A stretch of DNA of 64,000 bases from positions 1-64,000 of the forward strand of contig JAUIKF010000033.1 in the NCBI GenBank assembly GCA_030430575.1, given 5' to 3'. A program made the translations under genes and the position numbers. The notes under the pieces were generated by a model, which saw nothing but the letters and a program-made list of their open reading frames with translations, was not told where the DNA came from and ran no database searches. The DNA comes from Bacteroidia bacterium (GTDB lineage Bacteria > Bacteroidota > Bacteroidia > J057). Shown piece after piece: positions 41,448 through 49,932 of the stretch. How positions within the stretch are numbered: position 1 is the first letter of the stretch; every line of letters begins with the position of its first letter.

Positions 41448-42083
41448 ATGCGATTTGAGCGAAAATACAAAGTCGAAGGCTTCTCGCTGGCAGAAGTAAA
41501 GCAATTGTTGCGGTTCCATCCCGCATCGTTCAGGACGCTGTACCCCGACCGTCAGGTCAACAATATCTACTTCGATACGCCTGCCATGCAGGCCTTTAAT
41601 CAGAATGGCTTCGGTATCAACCAGCGCAAGAAATACCGCGTCCGCTGGTATGGCGACGACGTCAGGAAGGTGCAAGCCCCCCAACTCGAAGTCAAGATCA
41701 AGCACAATGAACTAGGTCGTAAAGAAATCCAAAACCTAACGCCTTTTTCCCTACAAGACCTCGCTCCGCTCACTCAAGCAGTCAATAACCATAATAAGCA
41801 TTACATCGCCCTCAGGCCTGTTTTGCTCAATTCCTATAAGCGCAGCTATTACATCTCCATGGATGGCAACTTTCGCCTGACGATCGACCATCACTTGCGC
41901 TATCATTCCCTTATCATGGGCCCTTCCTTCCGCCAATATATGGTGCAGGACCCCAGTATTATCATTGAGATCAAGTATGAGCAGGACTGGGACGAAGAAG
42001 CCAATCACATCACCCAGCGCCTTCCACTGCGTCAGGTCAAGTACTCCAAGTATGTGACAGGGGTGCAGTTGACGAATAAGTGA
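41448..42083 (+). CDS. VTC-domain protein (polyphosphate-polymerase-like)
   Basis: 211 residues, a complete TTM-fold VTC domain. Strand motifs: MRFERKYKV (ExK), VNNIYFDTPAMQAF, KKYRVRWYG, LEVKIKHN, RPVLLNSYKRSYY, FRLTIDHHLRY, SIIIEIKYEQD and QVKYSKYVTG. Yeast Vtc4 uses this tunnel of basic residues and a metal to polymerise ATP gamma-phosphate into polyphosphate. The bacterial version with DUF4956 and CotH has no proven activity. It is the last gene of the likely operon, 90 bp after CotH. The TGA stop overlaps the start of a GAGACCGCTCG repeat (TGAGACCGCTCGAG). Confidence 0.85.
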   Translation: MRFERKYKVEGFSLAEVKQLLRFHPASFRTLYPDRQVNNIYFDTPAMQAFNQNGFGINQRKKYRVRWYGDDVRKVQAPQLEVKIKHNELGRKEIQNLTPFSLQDLAPLTQAVNNHNKHYIALRPVLLNSYKRSYYISMDGNFRLTIDHHLRYHSLIMGPSFRQYMVQDPSIIIEIKYEQDWDEEANHITQRLPLRQVKYSKYVTGVQLTNK

Positions 42084-42352
42084 GACCGCTCGAGGGCCTG
42101 GAGAAGTAAAAATAACTAACAAGGAACAAGGAAGTAAAAAGGGTTAAAAGTCGAAGATTTCTCTTCCTTTTCACTTTTAAAATTCTTGTTCAATGTTTTT
42201 ACTTTCATTTGCTTTAGTCTCACAGCGAGGGCTGAGTCTTCGAAGCCCGAGCGATCTCACAGTGAGTGTCGAAGACGCGAACGGTCCCAAAAGGAGGAGC
42301 GGAGCGACGACCGATCTCGCAGCGAGGGCCGTCTTCGGCCCGAGCGATCTCA
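42081..42352. repeat. GAGAYCGYTCG repeat locus reaching into the stop codons of both flanking genes
   Basis: TGAGACCGCTCGAG at 42081-42094 contains the VTC-gene stop. A run of inverted units at 42217-42352 (TCTCACAGCGAG, CGAGCGATCTCACAGTGAG, CGAACGGTC, GACCGATCTCGCAGCGAG and CGAGCGATCTCA) contains the TGA of the minus-strand gene at 42350. Spacers are GGCTGAGTCTTCGAAGCC, TGTCGAAGACG, GAGCGGAGCGAC and GGCCGTCTTCGGCC, the last a palindrome. The 120 bp between are AT-rich with AAGTAAAAA words. Confidence 0.8.
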
Positions 42353-43399
42353 CTTACAATCATCCGGCAGTGTTCTCGACCCATTTAGGCGCAGAAGGGC
42401 CCTGGCGCATTCGGTCAGTGCTACAGGGGTGTCGTCTTCTGTGATAGCGCCAAAGACGCCAAAGACCTTGTCCGTACCAGTGAAGTTGGTGACTTCAGGT
42501 TGGACGGTATTGAAATTGCGAAAATTCGGAATGGTACTGAGCATGTAGCGGCCCAGGGCGGAGTCCATGGCTGTAACGGATATGCGTACTTCTTTGCTCA
42601 CAAAAAACGGCGCATCAGCACAGCTTGGAGAGGCGAGATAGGTATAATACTGAGTCGAATCAACGAAATGACTGCGCATAGAATTCATGACAACTCCATT
42701 GTTCAGGAGATAACAAATCGCGTCGGGATGATTTGCGCTACAGCCACGGTTACTATCAAAAATTCGGGTAGGGCCGTATTGGTATTGCTTTGATACGCCA
42801 TTTTCCTGATAGTCAAATGCGACACGCAATTCATAAAACATCGCCTCATTGGACAAAGGGCCTTGTTTTCGCTTGCGGAATACGACTTCGACGCTATCTT
42901 CAAACCGTGCCGTAGGCAGACAATAATGGTTAAACCGTCCTTGGACGATGGGGCGAGAAATGCTGGGAATAGGCGGAATGCGCGTATACGCTGCTAGTTT
43001 GAATCCTTCTAAGCTGTCAGCCGTGACCGTGATATCGTATCGCTGGTCGGGCAAGAGTCGTTGAGTACCTCGGGTAGAAAAACGATATACCGTCATCGAT
43101 TCGGGGAAAAGTCCCTCCTCTCGATCAAAATCATCAGTAGCGATGCCCTGATAGACTTGCCCATTGCCTGTAATCGTAACATTGAGGCCGCTTAGGGTGG
43201 GGTCATGTTGTGCCGCAAATTCAAGCGCATTTTCTTCTGGCAAAAAAGCTTTTGAAACCCGGACATACTGGACGGTATCAGCTGGATCGAGTATCCCATA
43301 TACGACCCAAATATCCTGATAAGGCGCATTGAGGTGAATTTGCTCATCACATGCCAATAGGAAAAGAAGCGACAATAACCAGAGGTAACAGTTTCTCAT
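42350..43399 (-). CDS. DUF4249-like lipoprotein
   Basis: 349 residues. The signal peptide ends in the lipobox LLAC (Cys near residue 17), so it is a lipoprotein. The beta-rich body (VVYGILDPADTVQYVRVSKA, LNVTITGNGQVYQG, YDITVTADSLEGFKLAAYTR) matches DUF4249, a Bacteroidota family of cell-surface or periplasmic proteins often next to TonB-dependent receptors. No receptor is adjacent here. The TGA stop lies in a GAGACCG repeat. Start ATG at 43399, with purQ downstream on the same strand's far side. Confidence 0.75.
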   Translation of the reverse strand: MRNCYLWLLSLLFLLACDEQIHLNAPYQDIWVVYGILDPADTVQYVRVSKAFLPEENALEFAAQHDPTLSGLNVTITGNGQVYQGIATDDFDREEGLFPESMTVYRFSTRGTQRLLPDQRYDITVTADSLEGFKLAAYTRIPPIPSISRPIVQGRFNHYCLPTARFEDSVEVVFRKRKQGPLSNEAMFYELRVAFDYQENGVSKQYQYGPTRIFDSNRGCSANHPDAICYLLNNGVVMNSMRSHFVDSTQYYTYLASPSCADAPFFVSKEVRISVTAMDSALGRYMLSTIPNFRNFNTVQPEVTNFTGTDKVFGVFGAITEDDTPVALTECARALLRLNGSRTLPDDCK

Positions 43400-43458
43400 G
43401 CCCTTTTTTATGGCATAAGATCGGCAAATGTTGGCATAAAGACAAGTTGTATAAAGAC

Positions 43459-43539
43459 AAGTTCTAGGTTTTAGGTTCTAGGTTCTATGTTGTCTCTTTT
43501 GATCTCCACCCAGAACCTAGAACCCCGAACCTAGAACTT
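43459..43539. repeat. TAGAACC-word inverted repeat, second copy
   Basis: AAGTTCTAGGTTTTAGGTTC onward (43459-43486) and 43512-43539 match as reverse complements at 25 of 28 bases, forming a strong hairpin between purQ and the DUF4249 gene. Sister of 31311-31411. Confidence 0.7.
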
Positions 43540-43559
43540 AGAACTTTTTCTTCTTCCCC

Positions 43560-44234
43560 CTACACCAATTGCGATAGGATCTTTTTCCCATCCAGATTCC
43601 CTAGCATGGAATCGGCTGCGCGTTCTGGATGCGGCATCATCCCAAATACATTCTTGGCGATATTGGTGACACCGGCAATATTATCGAAGCTGCCATTGGG
43701 GTTGGCTTCGTCTGTGATGCGGCCATTGGCATCACAGTAGCGGAAGAGGACCTGGTCGTTGTCTTGCAGCTTTTTGAATGCATCATCGCTACAGAAATAA
43801 TTGCCTTCTGCGTGCGCTATCGGCACTTTTAGGGGCTTACGGCGCATATCCTGGGTGAGGATGGCGCTGCCACATTCTGGGCGGATATAGACATTTTTAC
43901 AGACGAATTTAGTAGAAGCATTGTGGAGTAAAGCGCCTTCCAACAGACCAGCTTCACATAACATCTGGAAGCCATTGCAGATGCCCATGACGTAGCCACC
44001 TTTTTTCGCGTGAGCGATCACGGCATCCATGATCGGAGAAAAGCGCGCAATCGCACCAGCGCGCAAGTAGTCTCCATAGGAAAATCCGCCCGGCAAGAAG
44101 ACGAAATCACACCCATGAAGATCGGTATCTTTATGCCACAAATGGACGACGTCTTGACCAAGATTATGTGTTAGACTATAAATGAGGTCTTGATCGCAAT
44201 TGCTACCTGGAAAAGTAATGACGCCGAATTTCAT
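43560..44234 (-). CDS. purQ: Phosphoribosylformylglycinamidine synthase, glutaminase subunit
   Basis: 224 residues, a class I glutamine amidotransferase with Cys86 (MGICNGFQM), His202 and Glu204 (MPHPERAAD). Other motifs: [32 protein letters not shown] and IAHAEGNYF. PurQ hydrolyses glutamine and passes ammonia to PurL for the fourth step of purine synthesis. Normal length, and no purS or purL nearby. The upstream sequence TATCTTTG (44305-44312 on the complement) fits a -7 box about 70 bp before the ATG. Confidence 0.96.
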   Translation of the reverse strand: MKFGVITFPGSNCDQDLIYSLTHNLGQDVVHLWHKDTDLHGCDFVFLPGGFSYGDYLRAGAIARFSPIMDAVIAHAKKGGYVMGICNGFQMLCEAGLLEGALLHNASTKFVCKNVYIRPECGSAILTQDMRRKPLKVPIAHAEGNYFCSDDAFKKLQDNDQVLFRYCDANGRITDEANPNGSFDNIAGVTNIAKNVFGMMPHPERAADSMLGNLDGKKILSQLV

Positions 44235-44614
44235 GGGAAAATGTTGAATGGAGAATGAAAAATTAAGAATGAACTAGAAAAATTTCATTTTATCTTCGAA
44301 AGCGCAAAGATAAGGGGAAATGGAGAATTAAAAATTAAAAATGGGCATCCTTTATGGAATGAATAAAAATTAAAATGAAAGTTAAAATCAAAGTATGAAT
44401 TGATTTTCAGTGAGTTATAAATGAATAACTGAAAAGTTATTTTTTCTTCATTCCTATATGAACTAAAGTTGTTAGCAGCTTTTTTATCGAAAGATGTGTT
44501 TTTACCTATTTTATCATTTATTCATCTACTCCCTTCGATAAACTCAGGACAAGCATTTTCTCATTCCATTCTATCATTCTGTCATTCTATCATCCTATCA
44601 TTCATCCTCTCCCC
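44235..44614. repeat. AT-rich gap with AAAATTAAAAATG and TCATTCTATCATT words
   Basis: The 380-bp divergent gap between purQ and the acetyltransferase contains AATTAAAAATTAAAAATGGG and related A-rich words (about 44255-44400), a CCTTCGATAAACTCAGG element (44532-44548, complement of the CCTGAGCTTGTCGAAGG core) and TTCTATCATTCTGTCATTCT words (about 44570-44600). No gene is visible. Confidence 0.6.
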
Positions 44615-45247
44615 ATGTACACTGAACTGAACCTCGCCACCTGGCATCGAAAAGAATTGTACGACCTCTTTCGTACCTATGATGATCCGTTTTTTAATCT
44701 GGTGGGATATGTGGATGTAACGGACCTACGGAGCCACTGCAAGGCCACAGGCGAGTCCTTTTTGCTCCATACCCTTTTTATTTCCACTAAAATCTGCAAT
44801 GAAATACAAGCCTTTCGCTTGCGCATGAAAGAGGAGAAGGTTCTCATCTTCGATACCATCCATACAGGATCTACGATCCTTCTGGATGACGAAAGCTTTC
44901 GCTTTTGCTATATAGAATACTCGCCCGACCGGGCGGCATTTTTGGAAAATGGCAGGACTGCCTTTGAAGCGGTCAAACAAGGTGCGCCACTCGATCCTGG
45001 CCTCAACCAGATGAATGTCATTCATCACTCCTCCATCCCTTGGGTCTCCTTCTCCAGCTTCAAGCATGCCCGCAAATATGGCAACAACGACTCTGTGCCT
45101 AAGATCACTTTTGGGAAGTATTTTGAGGAAAATGGGCGGTATAAAATGCCCTTGTCAGTAGAGGTGCACCACGCCCTCATGGATGGGCTGCATGTGGGGC
45201 GGTTCTTTGAGCGATATCAGGAAGAGTTGGATGATGTGGGGCAATGA
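44615..45247 (+). CDS. Chloramphenicol-acetyltransferase-like (CatA-family) protein
   Basis: 210 residues. The family's active-site block is present: VEVHHALMDGLHVGRFF, with catalytic His186 and structural Asp190. The N-terminal WHRKELYDLFRTYDDPFFNL and the SFSSFKHARK-like segment also match. CatA-type enzymes transfer acetyl from acetyl-CoA to chloramphenicol. Chromosomal relatives of this divergence often have other or unknown acceptors, so resistance should not be assumed. It stands alone, preceded by repeat words. The best hit to a true resistance enzyme cannot be judged here. Confidence 0.8.
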   Translation: MYTELNLATWHRKELYDLFRTYDDPFFNLVGYVDVTDLRSHCKATGESFLLHTLFISTKICNEIQAFRLRMKEEKVLIFDTIHTGSTILLDDESFRFCYIEYSPDRAAFLENGRTAFEAVKQGAPLDPGLNQMNVIHHSSIPWVSFSSFKHARKYGNNDSVPKITFGKYFEENGRYKMPLSVEVHHALMDGLHVGRFFERYQEELDDVGQ

Positions 45248-45364
45248 AGCTTTAGTGATGCAAGAGGAAACCACGGATTACACAGATTATCACCGATTTT
45301 CCCTCTTCTTTGAACTTGAACTTTCCTCCTCCTCATTTTATCATTTATTCATTTTCTCATCTCC

Positions 45365-48300
45365 TCATTTCAACTTCACCTCCACCACCTGCAATGGCCC
45401 ATCATTGCAAGCTGCCACCAACAGCGCCCCTGTAGGCATCTGGATCAGGCGTAATGCCTTGACATCATAAGGCAAGCGCAGTCCGCTTTCCATAGGCGAA
45501 ATCGCCTCAAAATGGCCTTTGCCATCTCCTTTGAGCCAACAGCCCATGCCCGCGTCGTTGCGAGGCGTTTCTACCTCAGCCGGGAAGAGGTTTCCTGCCA
45601 GAATGAGGTCGAGGTGACCATCCTGGTCGACATCGGTAGAGACGATGCCATTTATGCTGGAAAGCTGCGCTTCCAGCGGCAGATCATGCCGCGCAAAACG
45701 GCCTTCACCGAGGTTCTCGAACCAGGCTGAGGCAAACGTAGTTGCCTCATAATGAAGGGCTTGCTTGAGGCTTTTGATGCCGTAGACATCGGCGAGATTG
45801 GCGCTGGCGAAGCCATCGTAGGTGGGGAACTTTTCTTTGAGGTCTGGTACCTGCTGGGAGGAGCAGGAGCGCCCGCGCAAGGGGTATTGCTCCCCGAAGT
45901 TATAATAACTCAAGACGATGTCTCGTGACCCATTGTCGTCGAAGTCGTCATAATGCACGCTGAAAGGCTCTTTGGACGAAGCTTTGTATTTATAGTTAAG
46001 TCCCAAATTCCCCGCTACCAGGTCTTGGTCGCCATCTCCATCGATGTCGACAGCATGTAAACTGTACCACCAGCCCGTGTGATCATCGAGGCCTTCGGTA
46101 GTCATAGGTTCCAGGCTTTGACCATTATTGAGGAATATTTTTACATCCATCCACTCCCCAGTAAGCGCCAAGTCAGGCTTTTTGTCCCCATCCACATCTG
46201 TCCAAACAGCACTCGTCACCATGCCTATTTCATGCAAAAAAGCTGCTTTTTCTGCTGTCACATCTACAAATTTTCCTTCCTCATTTTCCAGTAAATAACT
46301 GCTGACAGGCTCTGGATACGCCCAAGGCTTTAACCTTCCCCCTACAAACACGTCCATGTCCCCATCTCCATCATAATCACACGGCACCACACAGCCGCCG
46401 CTGCTTTTGATGTCTGGTAGGACAAAGTCTGATTTAAAGAAATTGCCGCCGCCGAGGTTGAGGTACATGCGGTCCTGGTAATACTTATACCCTGGCTCAA
46501 ACTCGTAACCTCCACTCACCACATAGAGGTCCAGGTCTCCATCTCCTTCCAAGTCGAAGAATGCCGCAGCTACATCGTCACAATACTTGTCCTTGGCCCA
46601 GGGAGCTGTTTTTGCAGGTTCGAATGTGCCTTCAGTGGTCTGAAGAAAGAGTTGGCCTATTTGCCCAATTGCCCCCCCTACAAAGACATCTTCCAGGCCG
46701 TCGCCATTGACATCGGCCGTCGCTAGGGCTGGACCAAACTGGGATTGCTTATGGGGCAGGAGGACCTGCTTTTCATAATCGTCGAAGGCGTTTTCGAGGT
46801 GAGTAAAGTTGATGGCGTTTTTTTTATTTGAAAAAGTGCCATCAAATCTAGTGGGGAGAATTGGAGCTGCGGATGGGAGGGATGATTCCCAATTAAGGGT
46901 CAGCAATTGATTGACAGCAATTTGCGACATTTCTTGCTGGCGGCCATCTGGCCACGTCAGTGCGATATCCACTTTTGAGACATTTCCCAAACCGATGTGG
47001 AAGACTGCTTCGCTCGTCGAATACATCCCCCGCACATTGGTCAGTTCATGGTATTGTACCTGATCGCCATATTTTACCTTCAATTTCGTTCCCAAAACCG
47101 CTTTGGGCGATTCGAGCTTCACACGCAGCCAGTTGTTGTCGAGGCGTTCGGCAGCGTGATTTTGGTAAATAAATGCAGGCGCGTTGATATTGTTGACGAT
47201 GAGGTCGAGGTCGCCGTCGAGGTCGAGGTCGGCGTAAGCTGAGCCATTGGAAAAGCCTTTGTCGTCGAGCCCCCATTCTTTGCCGATTTTTTCAAATTGA
47301 AGGCCGTTTTTGTTGCGAAATGCATAATTGGGTAAAGGAACGGAGGGAATCAGGGCCAATGCCTCATCGAGGTCTAGAATGTCCCAGATGCTCACGTCGC
47401 CTGCATTGGGATGGGCTTCGACATATTCTGTGATGGTCTTGTGGATGTATTTGGGGAAAGTCTTGGCAGCGTCTGTATTGCGGATGTCGCGCAAGAGGCC
47501 GTTGGTGACGTAGGCGTCTTGCCAGCCGTCGTTGTCGAGATCTACGAGCAGGTTGCTCCAGCTCCAGTCTGTGCTGGGCATGCCTGAGAGTTGAGAAATC
47601 TCACTGAATTGAGGGGTCCCATTTTCATTGATCCCCTGGTTCAAATGCAGGGCATTGAACATGTATTGATAGTGCTCGCCCTTGTCTACGAGCTTCCAGA
47701 AGCTCTGGGGATTCATTCCGCTCATATTCGCCTTGAGGCGATAATTGTCTTCTGCGACCATGTCGAGCACCATGAGGTCTTGCCAACCATCGTGGTTAAG
47801 GTCGGCGGCGTCTACGCCCATGCTGTAGAAGGAGATGTGGCGCATAGCGGAATCAATGACATTGGTGAAGGTGCCGTCCTGATTGTTGAGCCAGAGGCGG
47901 TCGGCTGCGTCAAAGTCATTGGCGACGTAGAGGTCGGTCCAGCCATCGCGGTTGAGGTCTACGGCGACGACGCTATTGGCAAACCCCGGGCGCACGAGGC
48001 CCGCAGGGCCCGTTACGTCAACGAATGGGCCGTCTGGGCCATTGTTTTGGTAAAGTCTTGGGGTAAAGGTAGAATCGAAGAGATTAGAGCCGAGCAATGG
48101 GGAATAATTGCCGGGGTTGGGCGGTTGGTTGAGGACAAAAAGGTCCAAATCGCCGTCTCGGTCGTAGTCGAGGAAGGTGGCATGGCGCGTGCGATGGGTG
48201 TCTCCCAAGCCGTATTCATTGGCCATTTCCATAAAGGCAGGGCCCCCTTCGGCAGCACTTTTCCCTTTATTGATATACAACAAATTCCTTCTCAGTTCAG

Positions 48301-48718
48301 GGGCATCATCGTATAGCTCCCGTGTGACATATATGTCTTGCCAGCCATCATTGTTCACATCTGCGACTACTACGCTGGTAGACCAGCCGCCGTCTTGGCG
48401 AAGGCCTACTTTCTCCGAGAGATCTTCAAATTTCATCTCGCCGAGGTTGCGGTAGAGGCGATCAGGAACTTGATTCCCCGCAAAATAGAGGTCGGGCAGG
48501 CCGTCTTTATCAAAGTCCCCCACGCCTACGCCTGCGCCTCCATAGAAATTGGAGTAGATGAGGATATTGGCGGATTGCTGGTCGACAAGGGTATTTTCAA
48601 AATCGACGCCTGTCTGGGAAGGAGAGAGGAGGGAGAATAGGGGGTTGGTTTTCTTCTGAGCTTGAATACATATTGTAGAGAGCAGAAGGAACCCACATAA
48701 AGTGGCGATGTGTTTCAT
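45365..48718 (-). CDS. VCBS/FG-GAP repeat protein with ASPIC/UnbV domain (CRTAC1-like)
   Basis: 1117 residues. The signal peptide ends CIQAQ. Many FG-GAP/VCBS repeats with Asp-rich calcium-binding loops fold as propellers: VGDFDKDGLPDLYFAGNQ, ADVNNDGWQDIYVT, DYDRDGDLDLFVLNQ, DLDLDGDLDLIVNN, DIDGDGDQDLVAGN. An ASPIC/UnbV domain lies mid-protein (about 540-620: NNWLRVKLESPKAVLGTKLK, SEAVFHIGLGNVSKV). There is no T9SS sorting domain. Such proteins often neighbour SusC/SusD pairs in Bacteroidota and may bind glycans or other ligands. Here the SusCD pair is upstream, separated only by the PD-(D/E)XK gene. The TGA stop lies in a TCATTT word. Confidence 0.88.
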   Translation of the reverse strand: MKHIATLCGFLLLSTICIQAQKKTNPLFSLLSPSQTGVDFENTLVDQQSANILIYSNFYGGAGVGVGDFDKDGLPDLYFAGNQVPDRLYRNLGEMKFEDLSEKVGLRQDGGWSTSVVVADVNNDGWQDIYVTRELYDDAPELRRNLLYINKGKSAAEGGPAFMEMANEYGLGDTHRTRHATFLDYDRDGDLDLFVLNQPPNPGNYSPLLGSNLFDSTFTPRLYQNNGPDGPFVDVTGPAGLVRPGFANSVVAVDLNRDGWTDLYVANDFDAADRLWLNNQDGTFTNVIDSAMRHISFYSMGVDAADLNHDGWQDLMVLDMVAEDNYRLKANMSGMNPQSFWKLVDKGEHYQYMFNALHLNQGINENGTPQFSEISQLSGMPSTDWSWSNLLVDLDNDGWQDAYVTNGLLRDIRNTDAAKTFPKYIHKTITEYVEAHPNAGDVSIWDILDLDEALALIPSVPLPNYAFRNKNGLQFEKIGKEWGLDDKGFSNGSAYADLDLDGDLDLIVNNINAPAFIYQNHAAERLDNNWLRVKLESPKAVLGTKLKVKYGDQVQYHELTNVRGMYSTSEAVFHIGLGNVSKVDIALTWPDGRQQEMSQIAVNQLLTLNWESSLPSAAPILPTRFDGTFSNKKNAINFTHLENAFDDYEKQVLLPHKQSQFGPALATADVNGDGLEDVFVGGAIGQIGQLFLQTTEGTFEPAKTAPWAKDKYCDDVAAAFFDLEGDGDLDLYVVSGGYEFEPGYKYYQDRMYLNLGGGNFFKSDFVLPDIKSSGGCVVPCDYDGDGDMDVFVGGRLKPWAYPEPVSSYLLENEEGKFVDVTAEKAAFLHEIGMVTSAVWTDVDGDKKPDLALTGEWMDVKIFLNNGQSLEPMTTEGLDDHTGWWYSLHAVDIDGDGDQDLVAGNLGLNYKYKASSKEPFSVHYDDFDDNGSRDIVLSYYNFGEQYPLRGRSCSSQQVPDLKEKFPTYDGFASANLADVYGIKSLKQALHYEATTFASAWFENLGEGRFARHDLPLEAQLSSINGIVSTDVDQDGHLDLILAGNLFPAEVETPRNDAGMGCWLKGDGKGHFEAISPMESGLRLPYDVKALRLIQMPTGALLVAACNDGPLQVVEVKLK

Positions 48719-48734
48719 TTTTTTAGTTTACCGC

Positions 48735-49754
48735 TTAGTTATCCTCTTTTTTGTCAATTCCCTTTTTGAGTTCTTCAATCATTTTTTTCATCTCTGATAA
48801 TTCATCTTCCAACTGGTTGTTCTTTTCAGCTAATTGGTCCTTCTCTTGGGTTATCTGATCCTTCTCCTCAGCTAATTGGTCCTTCTCTTGGGTTATCTGA
48901 TCCTTCTCCTCAGCTAATTGGTCCTTCTCTTGGGTTATCTGATCCTTCTCCTCAGCTAATTGGTTTCTTTCTTGTTCCAATTTGTTTTTGGCTTCAACTA
49001 GGATCTGCTTTTCCCTGATATGGGCGTCCAGCATCTGCTCCACTTCCTCTTCTAGCTCCACTTTGGCCAACAGTTCCTCCTCTGTGGCAGCCTTCCGGAG
49101 TCGATTTGCCATTAGCTCCAACAACTCATCTCCAGTCAATTCTGACTCTTTGATCTCCAGTATTTTGGAATCATCCGAAATGTACATTTGGTTAAATACC
49201 TTCAATAACCGCTCTAATTCTGTTCGGTCTTCCTTACCTAAGCGTGATATTTGTATAATAAAGCTATCGTGCGTCAGTTTCTCGACGAATTCCTCCTTTG
49301 ACTCAATGGTCTTTCCCGTGATCAAGTCATGATAAACTCGATTTACCTTCATTACGGTGGTAGGAATATTTATTAACGGAAATCCTAAAAAGTAAATAGT
49401 AGTAATAGGAAGGGAAGATTTGCTCACCTCATTGCCTTGTTGAATGGAATCTTCTTTTCGATAATTATCTCCCAAATACTTTCGGAATCGCAGTATATCA
49501 CCAGGCTGCTTGCCTTTTTGTAATTCAATCAAGATTTTTTTCAGGCTACCATCGGCTGTCTTTATCGTGGCTTTGAAGTCTAGACGGAGGATAATAATTT
49601 CAAACCTGTCTGAACGGGTAATGTTCTCAAGGGGTTGAAAGGTCAATTCGATGATTTCTTCTCCGATGATCTTAGAGAGAAAGCGGCGGGCAATCTCAAT
49701 GTCTTCGAGCAGGTATTTGAAAACTACATCGTAGATAGGGTTAGCTATTCTCAT
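48735..49754 (-). CDS. Rpn/PDDEXK_2-type nuclease-like protein with tandem coiled coil
   Basis: 339 residues. The N-terminal part (about 1-150) is the PDDEXK_2 / Rpn-like nuclease fold: NPIYDVVFKYLLEDIEIARR, ILRLDFKATIKT (Asp) and KKILIELQKGKQ (the E-Q core). A long coiled coil (about 225-335) contains three perfect 14-residue repeats of the QLAEEKDQITQEKD type, encoded by identical 42-bp units at 48828-48953. Such proteins are recombination-promoting or transposase-related nucleases. It interrupts the SusD-to-VCBS neighbourhood and has its own terminator upstream, so it looks like an inserted single gene. Confidence 0.82.
   Translation of the reverse strand: MRIANPIYDVVFKYLLEDIEIARRFLSKIIGEEIIELTFQPLENITRSDRFEIIILRLDFKATIKTADGSLKKILIELQKGKQPGDILRFRKYLGDNYRKEDSIQQGNEVSKSSLPITTIYFLGFPLINIPTTVMKVNRVYHDLITGKTIESKEEFVEKLTHDSFIIQISRLGKEDRTELERLLKVFNQMYISDDSKILEIKESELTGDELLELMANRLRKAATEEELLAKVELEEEVEQMLDAHIREKQILVEAKNKLEQERNQLAEEKDQITQEKDQLAEEKDQITQEKDQLAEEKDQITQEKDQLAEKNNQLEDELSEMKKMIEELKKGIDKKEDN
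48828..48963. repeat. 42-bp tandem repeat within the coiled-coil coding region
   Basis: Three identical 42-bp units begin at 48828, 48870 and 48912 (each starting AGCTAATTGGTCCTTCTCTT) with a partial fourth from 48954. Perfect identity implies recent expansion or slippage. Each unit adds 14 residues, keeping the heptad register. Confidence 0.9.
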
Positions 49755-49814
49755 GGGCTTATTTTTTCCTCAAATTAACACTTTTTGCCATTAATTGCTT
49801 ACCAAAAATACAAA

Positions 49815-49844
49815 AAACGGAGCAGGTATACACCCGCTCCGTTT
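49815..49844 (-). terminator. Rho-independent terminator after the SusC/SusD operon
   Basis: AAACGGAGC (49815-49823) and GCTCCGTTT (49836-49844) pair perfectly. On the minus strand the stem is followed by TTTTTTGTATTTTTGG. It lies about 90 bp after the SusD stop and before the PD-(D/E)XK gene, which is therefore a separate unit. The interval 49848-49930 holds AATCAATCAAT words. Confidence 0.8.
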
Positions 49845-49932
49845 AAAATTATTGATTGACTGATTAATGATTATTGATTGAATCACTCATTTCTTAACCA
49901 GTTAATAATCAATCAACTAGTAATCGATCATT

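Noticed and set aside
44615-45247. Acquired chloramphenicol resistance gene
   Set aside because: Only a family-level match. No integron, IS or resistance neighbours, so it is listed as CatA-like only.
47591-48316. Long plus-strand frame inside the VCBS gene
   Set aside because: Val/Glu/Ile-rich shadow of Asp-rich repeats on the other strand.
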